A stretch of 64,000 bases of DNA, from the NCBI RefSeq assembly GCF_027943255.1, contig NC_072893.1, positions 37,470,001 to 37,534,000 of the forward strand, in the 5' to 3' direction. The translations under genes were made by a program, and so were the position numbers. Shown here piece after piece: positions 44,016 to 55,943 of this stretch (position 1 is the stretch's first letter; each line of letters opens with the position of its first letter). Origin of the DNA: Anastrepha obliqua. Lineage: Eukaryota; Arthropoda; Insecta; Diptera; Tephritidae. The notes below the pieces were generated by a model, which saw only the letters and a program-made list of their open reading frames with translations, was not told the origin of the DNA and ran no database searches.

Positions 44016-44858
44016 GAAAATAGTTTTCTCAATTTCACAAGATGAGTCTGTGATATCAAAGGTATTGGCAATTCTAATTTATTTAATTTACATATCAACC
44101 CACCCCATATCAAAAATGGCATATATGCCAAATTTTGTTTGCATATAACTATCAGAGAGGTAGTTGGAAATACAAGCATATCTAAAACCATTTTGCTTGT
44201 AATATCTTTATATGCATCGCGATTTCTGCTGCTACACAAAATTGTTCAGTGAGTAAAGTTTTGATGCTCCAGGCCACGGCTGTGTTCAGTAAAAATGAAG
44301 TAAAACTAATGAAAGCAGATTTCCCCTCCTGCTATTAGTTGCACCACATACATAAATCGCTCACAAGTTGTCATATACGCGTAATCCATCGGGGTATCTT
44401 AATTAGTGCTAATTTGTTCTTAAGCTGATTACAACACGCCAAGAGTAATGAAGCAGAGAATAGAGGCAAACAACAGTACGCACTCACATATCTCATTACT
44501 TTGAACTCTTTATCTACCAATGAGGCAGATATTGTTTTGGAGCAGCTGAAGTTTATTTACACACACACATTTACACTTACATATATGAGCATACCCCGCG
44601 AAAAATGGGACTTGCTCCCAATGTGGCTGGGATCACGGGATCAATTGCAAAGGAATATGCGACCACTGCTACTTTTCATCCCTTATGATTAGTATGCACT
44701 TCGCCGGAAAAGCGAAAAACTCTATATAAAAAAAGCTCACAAAACATTTTGCGTGAAATTTATTCATTTTTAGAGATTCGAAATAAAAAGAGAGGCACGG
44801 TAACAATCATTTTGGCGCGAACAAAGTGCAGTGGATCAAACTTGGAAGAAAGTGGACA
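44016..44858. other. Spacer, nothing recognised
   Basis: A run of CA/TA units at 44555-44585 only. Confidence 0.45.
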
Positions 44859-45530
44859 TTTTTTTTTGTTTTTTTTTTTTGTCTTTGGTGGGTGAGGTAG
44901 CGTTCAAAATGCTTCGCACTTATACCGACCGTCGTCTACTGTGTCGAGTGATATGACTAGTAAAACAACCTTCCGGGACTGTTTTCTGTATTACTTTGGC
45001 AGGGCCCAGAACGGCATCCATAAAGACCAATTCTATTCACCCACGGTTAGGTCCACCATGCTTGTAACTAGCTTTCATTCTATAGGCTCGTCTTCTTGTG
45101 TCTCTATCTGTGCGACTTTGCTTTGTTGCACTGTGTCGAGGTCTATCTTTTTTCGCGTTCCAGCTGTCCTCGCGTTTGAGCATTATGCTGATTATATTGG
45201 TCGGTGCGATGTCACCAATTTGCTTCCTCAGAGCATCTCTTTCCGCGAGCCATCTGTCACAACTAAAAAACGTGTGTTTATTGTCATCGCTCGGCACTTC
45301 GCAGTATATGCACTTGGGATCGCTTACCTTGCGGTATATGTATCTCCGGAAGTATACGTGGTCCGAGAGGAACTGAGCTAAGAAGTAGTTCACTTCACCG
45401 AAATTCCTTTGAACCCATTTGCTTATTGATGGAATAAGTTTCGCTGTCCATCTGTCACTCGGTTCAGTGTCCCATCGGATTTGGCAGCACAGCATGGTTC
45501 GGTAATGTAAATTTAAAACTTTATATATTT
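44859..45530 (-). mobile_element. R1-like LINE 3' end with poly(A) tail
   Basis: Open minus-strand frame 45037 to about 45510: QIRWDTEPSDRWTAKLIPSI, SKWVQRNFGEVNYFLAQFLS, then KCIYCEVPSDDNKHTFFSCDRW, an intact C-x2-C-x8-H-x4-C knuckle. It ends with a Lys/Arg-rich tail and a stop at 45037. A T-rich run at 44859-44880 is the poly(A) tail on the minus strand. Related to, but not the same as, the copy at 7690-8515. The RT is missing. Confidence 0.78.
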
Positions 45531-45654
45531 CCGGGAGAAAATTGAAATTTGGCATATGTAGTAATTTGTATGTAGGTGTGCCACAACTGAGGTCCGGACT
45601 GTTTTTATTATTCTTCTGTTCTAAATTGTGTGAAGATTTTACCATAATATTTAA

Positions 45655-45863
45655 GGTGACCCAAAAATGCTCCACAACATCCTTTTTACAAAAGTTAATA
45701 ATAATAAAAATTAAATCTAATAAAAAAAAAATATTTCATTGTCGTATGTAAAGGAAGTTACATAAAAAGCCCAACAAATTTAAATTTTGTTCTTCATTTT
45801 TCTTATTGTAAAAAAAATCCTGAAAATACCCTAAATATTCGAACTCGAGACCACCGGAACCCC
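45655..45863. mobile_element. TTAA-flanked AT-rich element (short copy)
   Basis: The right end, read inward, begins AAGGGGTTCCGGTGG just inside TTAA (45864-45867) and includes CCTGAAAATACCCTAAAT, shared with 62222-62266. A candidate left end is TTAAGGTGACCC at 45651. No gene. Confidence 0.45.
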
Positions 45864-45869
45864 TTAAGT

Positions 45870-47098
45870 TTTGTTTTTAATTGAAAAGAAATTTCTTCGT
45901 TTTGCATTCAGACCTTTAAACTTCACTACTTCGATCCCTTCATACAATGCAAGGTGTACATTGCTAAACTAAAAATCGTTACTAAGTAGAAGAAGTATAC
46001 TGTCACTCTGCATTGCTTTCGATATTATAAATGGGACAGTTGACTCGCCTATACTCTTAGAGCAAATTGATTTTCGCATACCTCGGAAAAATCTTCGGAG
46101 TAATGATTTATTCTTCTTAGAGCGGGGAGGAACTGGTTTGGCTTGAAAGTACTCATTGAATGAGTTTTATCAGATTTCAAGTTCTTTGGCTCTTGATTTA
46201 TCTCTATCTAAATATAAATTCAAATTGTCAGTCAATGAATATTTTAAATAGGAAAGAAAACCCTTTATATGATTCTTACAAATGCTGATAGTTCTATGTA
46301 GTCTGTAAGAAAACGTGGATTTCTAGATTTAATAAATGAAAAAATAAATAAAATATTAAATAGGTAACTCACATGCTCGAGGAACCAGTGCTTTTAAAAT
46401 CTCACATTCTGCGGTTTTCGTGACATGCGAGTGAAGTGGTAATCTACGTTTTCTACCTCTTTACTTTCCAAATTCAAAGAAGTAATTCGATTTTGCTGAA
46501 TTAATACTCTATCGTACCCCATGGAGACTAATCCTGGAGTACTCTTTTTCTAGATTAGTCGTAGAATCTGCTGCAGGGTAAGGACACTTAATTTTTCTAA
46601 GAGTTAGTTTCGAGCAGGGAATCCTAAGTGTAATTTACTAAGGCAACATCGGCCAAATGTTGACTTCGTTATTTTCGAAAACTTGTGGGGATTGAGCAGC
46701 TGCTACTCATCAACGACGTAAATGGATAAACTAAATGTGTATAAGTACAATATTATATGTATATGTATGTGTGTGTGTACACAAATGTATCTATAAGGAT
46801 GTACATAAAGGCGCATTTGCCATTTTAATTGGAAACTGAAAAAGGGAAATCAACTATATTCTGTGGGAAAGCGCCAACTGGGATGTGTCAAAACTAATCA
46901 GTTCAATGAAATTGCCAAAAAAAAATTAATTTATTTAAGCTCATAGGCACGTAAGTACTCGTATGTATGCAATAGTATTACGACAAATTGTTGCGCAGAA
47001 ATGCCATTCACGGTACGCCGGAATTTCGGAAATTCGGGATTTAAGTATTTTTTTGGCTTCGAAAATCACGGGTTTAGTATATAGGATTCTTGGCACAA
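45870..47098. other. Spacer, nothing recognised
   Basis: No coding similarity. TATG/GT-rich patch at 46755-46785. Confidence 0.5.
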
Positions 47099-47100
47099 TA

Positions 47101-47295
47101 CAAGGTGGCGCAAAACTAATCATCCAGTTTCTCGTTTGACTAATTTTTTTACTAAATAAAAACAAATGACTTCCATCACTCAAACCTTTATTTTGCCCTT
47201 TACGTGCACTATTGCTTGTCTGTTTGTGTACTGCAGCTGTCTGTGTATGACTGACGTTAATTTTCCGATAGGGTGATTAATTTTGCGCCACCTTG
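47101..47295. mobile_element. Short MITE with CAAGGTGGCGCAAAA terminal repeats (copy 2)
   Basis: 195 bp between TA dinucleotides (47099-47100, 47296-47297). The left end CAAGGTGGCGCAAAACTAAT and reversed right end CAAGGTGGCGCAAAATTAAT differ at one base. The inner right TIR shares TTAATCACCCTATCGG with 38616-38641. TA target and size fit a Tc1/mariner-type MITE. Confidence 0.8.
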
Positions 47296-47453
47296 TAGAT
47301 GATTTGTTAAAAGTTTTGGAATTATTTTAAATAAAATCTTTTAGAGAGAATGTTGATTTAAGTTAAGTAAAAGTTAAAGTGGCTAATATTCGTATTAAGG
47401 TTTTGCATATGTCCAGCAGCGCCCACAATGCGCTAAAAGAAAAATTGTTTTTA

Positions 47454-48345
47454 ACGGGTGAGTTTTAGCTGTTATCTTTTTAAACAGTTGCTGACGCACG
47501 TTTCGTGTTTTGTTTCACTGTGAAACATCTTCAGTTTGATTTATAATTTAACCATGAATCGTCTTACAAACGAACAACGCTTGCAAATCATTGAATTTTA
47601 TTATAAAAATGCGTGTTCTGTTAAGAAAGTTCAAGTCCACTTTTTTATCGAAAAATTGTGTTCAGAGACGAAGCTCATTTTTGCATCAATGGGTACGTTA
47701 ATAAGCAGAATTGTCGATTTTGGAGTGAAGATCAGCCAGAAGAATTGCGAGAGCTACCAATGTATCCAGAAAAGCAGAAAAGGTCACAGTTTGGTGCGGT
47801 TTATGGGCAGGAGGTATCATTGGACCGTACTTCTTCAAATATGCTGCAAATCCTAACGTAACTGTGAATGGTGAGCACTACCGTGAAATGATAAACAACT
47901 TTTTTTTGCCCAAAATGCAAGAGCTTGACTTGCATGACATGTGGTTTCAGCAAGACGGTGCCACATGCTACACAGCATGCATAACAATGGACTTGTTCAG
48001 AGGCGAGTTCGGTGACCACCCAGATCGTGCGATATAACGCCTTTATATTATTTTTTGTGGGGCTATGTTAAATCTCGTGTCTATTCAGACAAGCCTGCTT
48101 CAATTAACGCATTGGAAGACAACATTAAATCATTTATATGTGAGATACAGGCCGAAACATTGGAAAGAGTATGCCAAAATTGGACCATTTGAAGCGCAGT
48201 CGCGGCAAATATTTGCATGAAATAATCTTGAAACATTAAATTATATGGACTGTACTATCGATTTAAATAAAAGTTTCATGCATTTTCTGAATTTTACGTA
48301 TGTTTTTTTGAAAAACTTTCCTATAGCTCTTAAAAAATCACCCTT
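47454..48345 (+). mobile_element. Tc1/mariner element, internally deleted (copy E)
   Basis: Left end ACGGGTGAGTTTTAGC and reversed right end AAGGGTGATTTTTTAAG; TA at 47452-47453 and 48346-48347. The transposase starts at 47553 (MNRLTNEQRLQIIEFYYKNA) and after KKVQ jumps to the first catalytic block RDEAHFCINGYVNKQNCRFW. Later frames give FFLPKMQELDLHDMWFQQDG and a decayed third-Asp region, then AEMLERVCQNW-like C-terminal text (here AETLERVCQNW). A different subfamily from copies A-C. Non-autonomous. Confidence 0.85.
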
Positions 48346-48347
48346 TA

Positions 48348-49174
48348 TTTGTTACTTCATGTTCACAGCTGACAAGGCCGAATTAAATCCGCTATTTTGG
48401 TTGTCATATAAACTGATTGATAATTTGACAACAGAAATTCTTTTCTCCCTTTGGGCATAGGTACAATTTGAAAATATATATAGCTACGTGCTTTCGTTGC
48501 AATTGTATGCCGTATGCTTTTATGTGCCTTTTTCAATAAGAAGAAGCTCTAATTTTAGACAGTTAATTTGACAAATCGTAGCGTTCTTTCAGTTTTGATT
48601 GACATGGCATAATGTAAAGGCAAATCTACGACTCAGTTTATAAATTATGGGCATTCATTTTCAAAATCGCTATTCAGTAAAATTCACAGTGCCCTTCGCC
48701 GTCTAACCGTATTCAGTGATGTGGTTTACCCCTACTCAGTCGCTTTGCGATAAGAAAATTGACGCAGTTCGATTGATACTAATGGCGGTTGCCTTTTATT
48801 TAGACATATAGAATATTTTTCATTGTCACATAAAACAAAAAGAAAAAAATAAATAAAATAATAATGAAAAGGCAAATGTAGGGCACACATTGCGCTAATA
48901 TTATACCTACAAATTGGGAGTTTCGGAAATAACTTCGCACAATTTTGTTGCACCAAAGACTGAGTTTATTCTTTCTTATTTTAACCTAAAAGTGGTTGAT
49001 ACATATTATAATGCCACCGAATGCATATAAAGCAAAAAACCAAAAAGAGATGCTTTAAAAATTTAACTTAAACGTTAAACCACAGACATCATACAGCAAA
49101 GAAGAGAAATATTTTTTTTCAAATGTCCGCAATGAAAAATCATCTGTCAATCGAAGGTAGTGCGAACGCACTAA
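48348..49174. other. Spacer, nothing recognised
   Basis: No similarity noted. Confidence 0.45.
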
Positions 49175-49245
49175 GAGGCACTCCACAAATAAGAGGAAGA
49201 GCACAGCCAAAAGAGTATAAGCGATAATTATATATGTATATGTAT
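49175..49245 (+). repeat. tRNA-derived SINE 3' end, fragment
   Basis: CTCCACAAATAAGAGGAAGA then GCACAGCCAAAAGAGTATAA and an AATTATATATGTATATG tail, matching the 3' end of the SINE whose body is at 30690-30895. Confidence 0.5.
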
Positions 49246-49351
49246 TATAATAGAAAATGTATATATTAGTTTGGGGAAAATAAATCCATTACTTTCGCGG
49301 TAGCTGGGTGTAGTGATCGATATCTCCTAAAGTGTCGATGAAAGAATTTAA

Positions 49352-50066
49352 GGGGGAACGCCACTGTGAAAATTCAAAAAAAACAATTTCTTTTTTTTTT
49401 GCATAAATTGTTAGTATAACTACTCAAGAAAATGTGGTAAAAATTTTAAAGCGAAATTCGCTTTAATCCCGATTCTATGTGCACATAAGTGAGCGGCCGT
49501 CGGCTCGGCTCCGTAGCGCTTACGATACGATGCTTTATTTCAATCGCGTTTTTCTCGAAACGACTTTTTTTTGATACGGTGGCAACAATTTCTCGAAGAC
49601 TAATGAACCGATTTTAATTTTCTTTTTATTCAAAATTTTTGTTATTGCATTGGCTATCGTTGTACGTAGCCGATTTTCAAAATTTTGAAAGTAACTATTT
49701 TTTTTTGGCCTGTTGAAAATCAAAAAAGTCGGAATTCAAATCACCACCATTTTATCAAAAAAAAAAAACGGTTGCGTACAACGATAGCCACTATTGTGTA
49801 GATAAATATAATTTTTGGTTTTTTGATTTCAGATGATTATTCGTTGCTGTGTCGTTGCCACCTGTTGACGTCATTTTTTTTAACTCTTTACGTTTATTTT
49901 AATAAATTTGTCAATTTTCAATATTTTTTAATAAAAATTTACATCAACATAGTTTTATACATATATAATAAATTGCCTTTTGACCGATCCTCGAATAATC
50001 ATTCCAACTTACAAAAAAAAATTCCCAAAAATCGACTATATTTTAACCCCCCAGGGGCGTTCCCCC
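49352..50066. mobile_element. TTAA-flanked non-autonomous element
   Basis: 715 bp between TTAA at 49348-49351 and 50067-50070. Terminal repeats GGGGGAACGCC are identical at both ends. TTAA targets are the rule for piggyBac-type elements, but the termini are G-rich and no transposase is present, so the superfamily is not settled. The interior has CGCGTTTTTCTCGAAACGAC, GAACCGATTTTAATTTTC, CCACCATTTTATC and TTTGATTTCAGATGATTATT in that order, a module repeated elsewhere in the window. Confidence 0.75.
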
Positions 50067-50069
50067 TTA

Positions 50070-50814
50070 AAGTTTATGCTCGTTGTCAAGGTGACATTTC
50101 ACGTTAAAAAAAATTAGCTTGCTAATATATTTTTTGTTTATTCCACCCAGCTGTGAGTTGCTGGGTGTTAACGATGGTAGTTAAGAGAAAATTCGGTACA
50201 TTTTACGATTTTTCTTTGATAACTACGAATATGCAAGCCATGCATTGTGAAATTGTGAATGGTGTTTCTGATGCCAATGCTGTAACAGCTAATTGCGTGT
50301 AATTTTGGTTTCCTCGAAGTATTTCAAATTGGATACTCATGAAGGAATAATTAAAGGTGACGTCAGATATCTACTTAAAAAATCCTTGATGTCCACGTGG
50401 AAATGCTTCTTTTTATTTCATTCTAAATTGTAAAGAAAATACTCAAAAGCATAGAAATGAAAACTTTTGATAAAAAGTTAGCAGACAATGTTGTTTTTAT
50501 TGTACCACGAAACGTATGCAAAAGAGGACATTAAGTTTGCCTTTATCCAAAATACGAAATGAAAATAAAATATTGGGTAAAATTGTGCGCCACTTCATAG
50601 AAACCAGGCGAAGAGGTTTGCGTATATCGCAGCGGATCGGGCCAGATGGATGCTTCTACGCAAACAGAGTAAATCTGTTTTTATATAAAAAGTGTAGTTT
50701 TATTTAAACGAATTTCTATTTAGCTCATATACTGATTGTCTTGCATTTCACCTGGAAAAAGAATAGGCCCATCTTAAGGAACGACTAGTGAAACTAGATA
50801 AATTCAAATTGCTT
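50070..50814. other. Spacer with a small inverted repeat
   Basis: CACCCAGC (50144-50151) and GCTGGGTG (50160-50167) form an 8-bp stem with an 8-bp loop. No gene recognised; a 63-codon frame at 50516-50707 has no domain. Confidence 0.5.
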
Positions 50815-51930
50815 TGGGATTTGGGAGAATGAGTTCGTAGCGTTTTGATTGAAGATATTTTTTAAACAAAAACCTATAATTATGTCAATAAATAAATCAA
50901 TTATATATTCGCCGTTGCTGTTGACAACCTCTTCTTACCTCTCGACCAATTTGTTGATGCCGTTCCACCAAAAATTTCCAGGTCTGGTGTCAAAGAAGTT
51001 GTTTTACAGTTTTTAAGACCCTCTTTATTACCGAAGGTAACGCCCATCATATGGTTTGACAGGGAGCGGAAAAGATGGTATTCGGTCGGTGCAAGGTCAG
51101 GAAAATACAGCGAATGCTATAGGACCTCCCATTCAAGTTCTTGGAGCGTCGCTTTGACGACTTGTGCAACATGGACCCGGCTTTGGCGTGACGGAGTTTG
51201 GTTTGACCATGTCAATTAGGTCTTTTCCCTCAAATAGTCTCATTCACGCAGTGTAGCTGGGCAATGTAGAGCTCCTTGCTGGCCGTGGCTTTCTTTTCGA
51301 GCATTTCTCAGTGCACCATGCCTTCCCAGTCCCACCAAATGCATATTGTAACCTCCTCCACCCACTCCTTTGCCTTGCTTCATATTGATGTATAGGCATC
51401 ATTTCTCATCTTCCGTGACGATGCGATACAAAAAGCGCTGTTTACGACCGTGTTGCTCGATGGCGGGCGAGATGCTGAGAAGCAAATTGAAGGCAAATTT
51501 CTTGGTTTTTTTCGTTGAGCTCTTGAAGCACCAGACTCTAAATTTTTCGATAAATTCCATTGAATGAAGGTGACTGAGAACCGTTTTATGTTCGCAGTTC
51601 CACCAATTCATTTTTTGTCGCAATGTACGACTGCTCTGGCGGCGTCAAAGTCGCGATTTTTGAACCACCACCGCTTTGCAAACCATTTGCGTGCTGTAGA
51701 GTCGCCTATGACACCTTCTCCATACACGACGCAAATGTCCTGTACTACTTCGGCAGCTTTTTGACCTCGATGAAAAGCAAAGAGGAGCAGATGTCGAAAA
51801 TGTCGATTTTTGCCTCCTGAGTATTCCATTTCTAAGCCTCAAAACTACAATACTAAGTAAAAAAAAAGAACTCAAAAACACAATAACATAGTTTTGTAGA
51901 GCAGAAAGAGGAAAGGAGTTCTATCGAACA
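50815..51930 (-). mobile_element. Mariner element (second subfamily, copy 2)
   Basis: Minus-strand companion of 36543-37552. N-terminal frame 51608-51829: HRGQKAAEVVQDICVVYGEG, STARKWFAKR; then CEHKTVLSHLHSMEFIEK and HKNRAL-like text. TEDEK near 51410 replaces the usual TGDEKW. Distal blocks: YFPDLAPTEYHLFRSLSNHM near 51050-51110, in which the third catalytic residue is Glu instead of Asp, and FWWNGINKLVER near 50945-50985. The 3' terminus (reversed GGGAGAATGAGTTCG) is at 50825-50845; the 5' terminal repeat is not recognisable. Frameshifts separate the blocks. Confidence 0.75.
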
Positions 51931-53030
51931 GTATACAAATCGTTGTAAAACAAAAGAAAATATATAAACGCTATAAACTTATTCTCCAAGTCAATACTTT
52001 CCGAAGCGCAGATTAAAAAATTGGAAGACGCAAACAAAACAACCATTGACGCCATTGGTCCGAACTTATTTATGCTGGATATCATATTCGAAAATTTAAT
52101 CAATAAATGCAATGAGAGTATAAAATTTTTAAAATTTTAATTTCCCACTCTTTGTTTGTAACAAAAGTGCAACGCTAATCGTATAAGCCTCCTGAGCGGT
52201 TATTACTTATCCAGCGAATATAAAGAGAACAATGAACCCCTATGAAATGTAATTAGCAGCTGATGTGGCATATACTAAGCTCTGCTACATTTTATTTGCC
52301 ATCACATTTGTTCCGTTGTAGAATTTCAAATAAGTTGAGCAACAGGACTGCATGCAGCATTTCGTTGCTATTTGCCAAAACTGGGGTCACAACTTTATTA
52401 CGTTTACGTGAGTGCCATGCAAAATAACAAAGGGATGCTTATGAGCAAGCACACACAAACACATGCATATGACAGTAAATAGACCGCAGTGAAAAGACAA
52501 AGTAAACAGCAAACGTTTTAATTCATGAACTGGTATTTGATGGTAGAAGTCATACTCGTAGTTCGCTAGAGACTAGAAGCGTACCAGTTGCAAAGGAACC
52601 AATCAGAGTTGTATGCAAGTGAATAACAATATTTCTTAGAGCACTTACCACATATTTTTTGTTAATTATCAGTCATTTTTGGGTTATATCTTTTATTATC
52701 CATTATTAAAATTAAATCTATCGCGACTCACCACAAATACATACACCACTGACAAAGATCGATTAAATAGCTCTTCTGTCCTTCCTTAATGCTGCCATTA
52801 CCAGAATCCCAATCAAGGAACAAGTTTCATCTTCATGAGCGTCACGAAATGGTGCACCATTCATAGAAATGCTTCGTTTCAAAGACATCTATGCTTTAGT
52901 TCAATTTACTATCTGAACAATTATTTCATCAGTAAAAAAGATATTGAAGCATAAAACAGGATTATATAAATTGCGACACATTCGATGGGGAGATCTAGCA
53001 ATATTCAATGCTGACCCTCGGCTACACCTA
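51931..53030. other. Spacer, nothing recognised
   Basis: Minor frames only. Confidence 0.45.
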
Positions 53031-53043
53031 GTTGGCTTTGAAG

Positions 53044-53900
53044 TCAATCAGCTATCTGCAGTAGAGTAATTATTCGTCGATATTCTGATGAGGAAGCTAG
53101 TTGTTCAATATCCTCCTGTACTGTGGGTTCGTTTTCACCAGATATCGGCCAGAATATTCTCCGACAATATTTCGCATTAACCTTGACGCTAGCTTCGATA
53201 AAAACGATTGGAGAGCACCCATCTGCGGTTACAGCGGCCGAAACCATTAGCTGTGGCGGGTGCTGCCTTCTGGTGGCCAATTGATGACTCAACTTCTCGT
53301 ATGAACGGTCGGTAAAATAAACCCTATCGTTTTGGGATTTTACGAATTGCTCTTTTGCCCTCATTTGAAAAATTGTCTCGTTAGAAAACACAATTTTTGG
53401 AAATTTACCGCTTTCGGCCAAGCGAACCAGCTCTTTCGCTCCCTCAAGTCTGAGTTGTTGCTGCTTTGATGTGAGATCATGTGCCTTTTTGATCTTTTAA
53501 GGCTTGACTTTGGGATAATTTTTTAATATACGGCGGATGCTATGGTCAGATATTTTCAGTTCTGTCGTCGTTTGATTGGCACTTCGTCGGGAATTTCGCT
53601 CAAGTCGCTTCTTCACTTTTTGAACCATTTCACGTGACGTTGCAGTCTCTTGATGGCCACTTCCGTTACGTTTCGCGATACTACCAGTATCATTGTAACG
53701 GTTTATAGTGCGATACACAAACATTTTATTCACTTTGAGGTCACTGAGCTCACGAGCAATCGCTGGTTGTGATTTTCCAGCCCAATATAATGCAATCACA
53801 CTATTACCTTTGAAACCCATTACTGATTTTCTTTTTTTGCCTTTACTCTCTGCAGAATGCTTCCACGCGCTTGTAAACAATACTCTGGACTGTCATTTAT
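53044..53900 (-). mobile_element. Tc1-like (DD37D-type) transposase remnant, C-terminus deleted
   Basis: N-terminal half at 53497-53823 (minus): MGFKGNSVIALYWAGKSQPA, VYRTINRYNDTGSIAKRNGS, VKKRLERNSRRSANQTTTEL, SDHSIRRILKN: a paired HTH domain. The second piece, 53044-53421: ESGKFPKIVFSNETIFQM, SQNDRVYFTDRSYEKLSHQL, HPPQLMVSAAVTADGCSPIV, FIEASVKVNAKY. The first catalytic position is Asn (FSN) instead of Asp. The protein ends soon after; the second and third catalytic regions are missing. A frame break lies between the two pieces. Confidence 0.8.
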
Positions 53901-53924
53901 CCAACTAATAGACAGCAGGGCCGT

Positions 53925-54065
53925 AGAGAGCATATCCGGGCCCCGGTAGAAAATTGCAAATGCGGGCCCTTTCCAATTATGTCTAATTCATATAATTCGA
54001 ATTACTCTCGAGTCCGGACCCTCTGAGAACTCCGGGCCCGGTGTAAAAAGTCCCCGATCCCATCG
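53925..54065. repeat. GGGCCC-rich repeat remnant
   Basis: GGGCCGTAGAGAGCATATCC, GGGCCCCGGTAGAAAATTGC, TGCGGGCCC and CCGGGCCCGGTGTAAAAAG occur within 140 bp in otherwise AT-rich DNA. It resembles a terminus of an hAT-type non-autonomous element, but only one side is visible. Confidence 0.3.
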
Positions 54066-54997
54066 TGCATTTAAAGGTTAAATTTTCATTTCTCGCCCTC
54101 GTGAAATTCATTCATTCCACATTGAGCATAGACACGATATGACTTCCTTTGAAAAAGAAGGAAACATAAATAGAATAAAAACCGCATCCACTGAATATTT
54201 TATGAAATGCTCTTCCCACTCGTCTCTATTAATTCAACATGCTTTTTATAGATATTCAACATTTACTCAATTGTTATGCTATACAGTAACAAATAAAGCG
54301 GTTTTTGCAAAACTTTGGTAATATTCCATTTTATTGACCGCAGCGCCAACAACCACACTGACCACAGCAAACTTTCTTCGCAGCAGATGTGCAATATTAC
54401 AAATTGGTAAGGATGTATGTATGTATAGATGCGTGTAGATGTGTATGTGTGTTTTTTGATTACCGTTTAGTAACTTTCCTTTATTTCGCCACTCTGGGCT
54501 GCATTTGCTTTTGCTTAGAGTTGCGCTGCGAATTGTGGTAGTTATTTTGGTTTCAGAGCATAGCAACCAGGTGAATAGTAAAAAAACTATCAGTCGGATT
54601 GGGCTGTAATTTTTATGGATTATTTCAAGGATATAGTGCTGTAGTGGATATGAAAATTAATTAAAATTTTATTCAACTAAATTGAAGAAAATTAAAAAGT
54701 TCTCAAAAATTCTACAATTAACTTATACCGGACTCTTTAATTACCTTTGCTATTTACCTTTTACGCTATATGACAAAAGGTTCTTGACTGGACACTCACA
54801 ACTAACCACTCACTTGATATGATCAACAAATGGAGAGTCTCCGATGAGGACCCAAAATCTGATCATAAACATATTATTTTTGAAGTTAAGAGCGCAATGC
54901 TGTACAGAAGGCCAAAGGCCACAAACTGGAGCAAATACGGCATTTCAGCCTATAAACAAAAAATAAAGTTAAGTCGCTGAAATGATAAAAAGGGACG
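54066..54997. other. Spacer, nothing recognised
   Basis: A TATG/GTGTA microsatellite patch at about 54410-54450; otherwise no signal. Confidence 0.45.
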
Positions 54998-55175
54998 GCG
55001 GCTTCTATAGCCGAATGGTTTGGTGAGCGACTACCATTCGGCGGTGGCCGGACACGGCAGACCAGGCACAAAAAATTAATGGATAGAAAAAGTTCTTTCT
55101 AATAGCGGCCGGTAGCGGCAAACCTCTGAATGCATTTCTGACATGAAGAAACTCCTTATAAAAAATCATCTGGCA
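54998..55175 (+). repeat. tRNA-derived SINE, 5' half
   Basis: GGCTTCTATAGCCGAATGG contains an RNA polymerase III A-box match (TAGCCGAATGG, 55007-55017). It is followed by GGTGAGCGACTACCATTCGG, a degenerate B-box region, TTCTTTCTAATAGCGGCCGG, GGCAAACCTCTGAATGCATT and CTCCTTATAAAAAATCATCT. The order matches the SINE body at 30690-30895. The B box is lost, so it is unlikely to be transcribed. Confidence 0.65.
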
Positions 55176-55179
55176 AATA

Positions 55180-55941
55180 TATAAAAAGACATCTGCTTAT
55201 TTATTTAAAAGGCTAAAGCTAGTCAGAAAGTAAAGCCACAGGAACATTCGCTTCGACATGGCTCCTTTGCACGGACCTTGCAGCTGCTGCAAACAGCCTC
55301 ATTCGAAACGAATTTTCGTGCATAAGCGAAAAAGAGTCAAAGCGTCCTTAGCATACCACGCGTTGGTGTGGTTTTTGGCCGAGTGCTGTTATTGGCTTGC
55401 TTCTCTTAGAAAATTAAGATGGTGATAATTTTTTTTTCTTGCACCATATTAAAGAATTTATTGCGGGAAGACTATGGTTTCGGCAAAAAGGCACTATCGG
55501 GACACTAATCGCCCAACAGTCGATTTTTAAGTTCGAAAGTTATATAAAAATTAAGATTTAACACCATCATCAACTGAAAATATGTTTAATAGGATGGGCT
55601 ACTACAGAGCTAGTTGACGAACAAATTTGCATGAAGTAACGAGTAAAGCGAATAATTAATCGGAAAAATCCTAGACGGAGATTTTTAAAATGAAACTAGA
55701 CCTTCTTTTACACTTAATCTCCAACTTCATTAAGAATTCAGAAGGCTGTCAAAATTGAGACGAGGAAGCAAATAAATGTAAAATGTAAAATTGATGTTAG
55801 CAAAAAAGTTTAATTTTAAGAGATGACGTTCGTTTCATATAGTTGAAACTAAGAAAATGTGTGCCATATATCCTCTATATAGTTCAGATTAGGCTTTTAC
55901 TGCATTTTTTTGTGATTGTATTTGTGTTTTCTTGTTATGTC
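55180..55941. other. Spacer, nothing recognised
   Basis: No similarity noted. Confidence 0.45.
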
Positions 55942-55943
55942 TA

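Noticed and set aside
49823..50107. 94-codon plus-strand frame
   Set aside because: Lies inside the TTAA-flanked element and runs across its right border, so it is not a gene.
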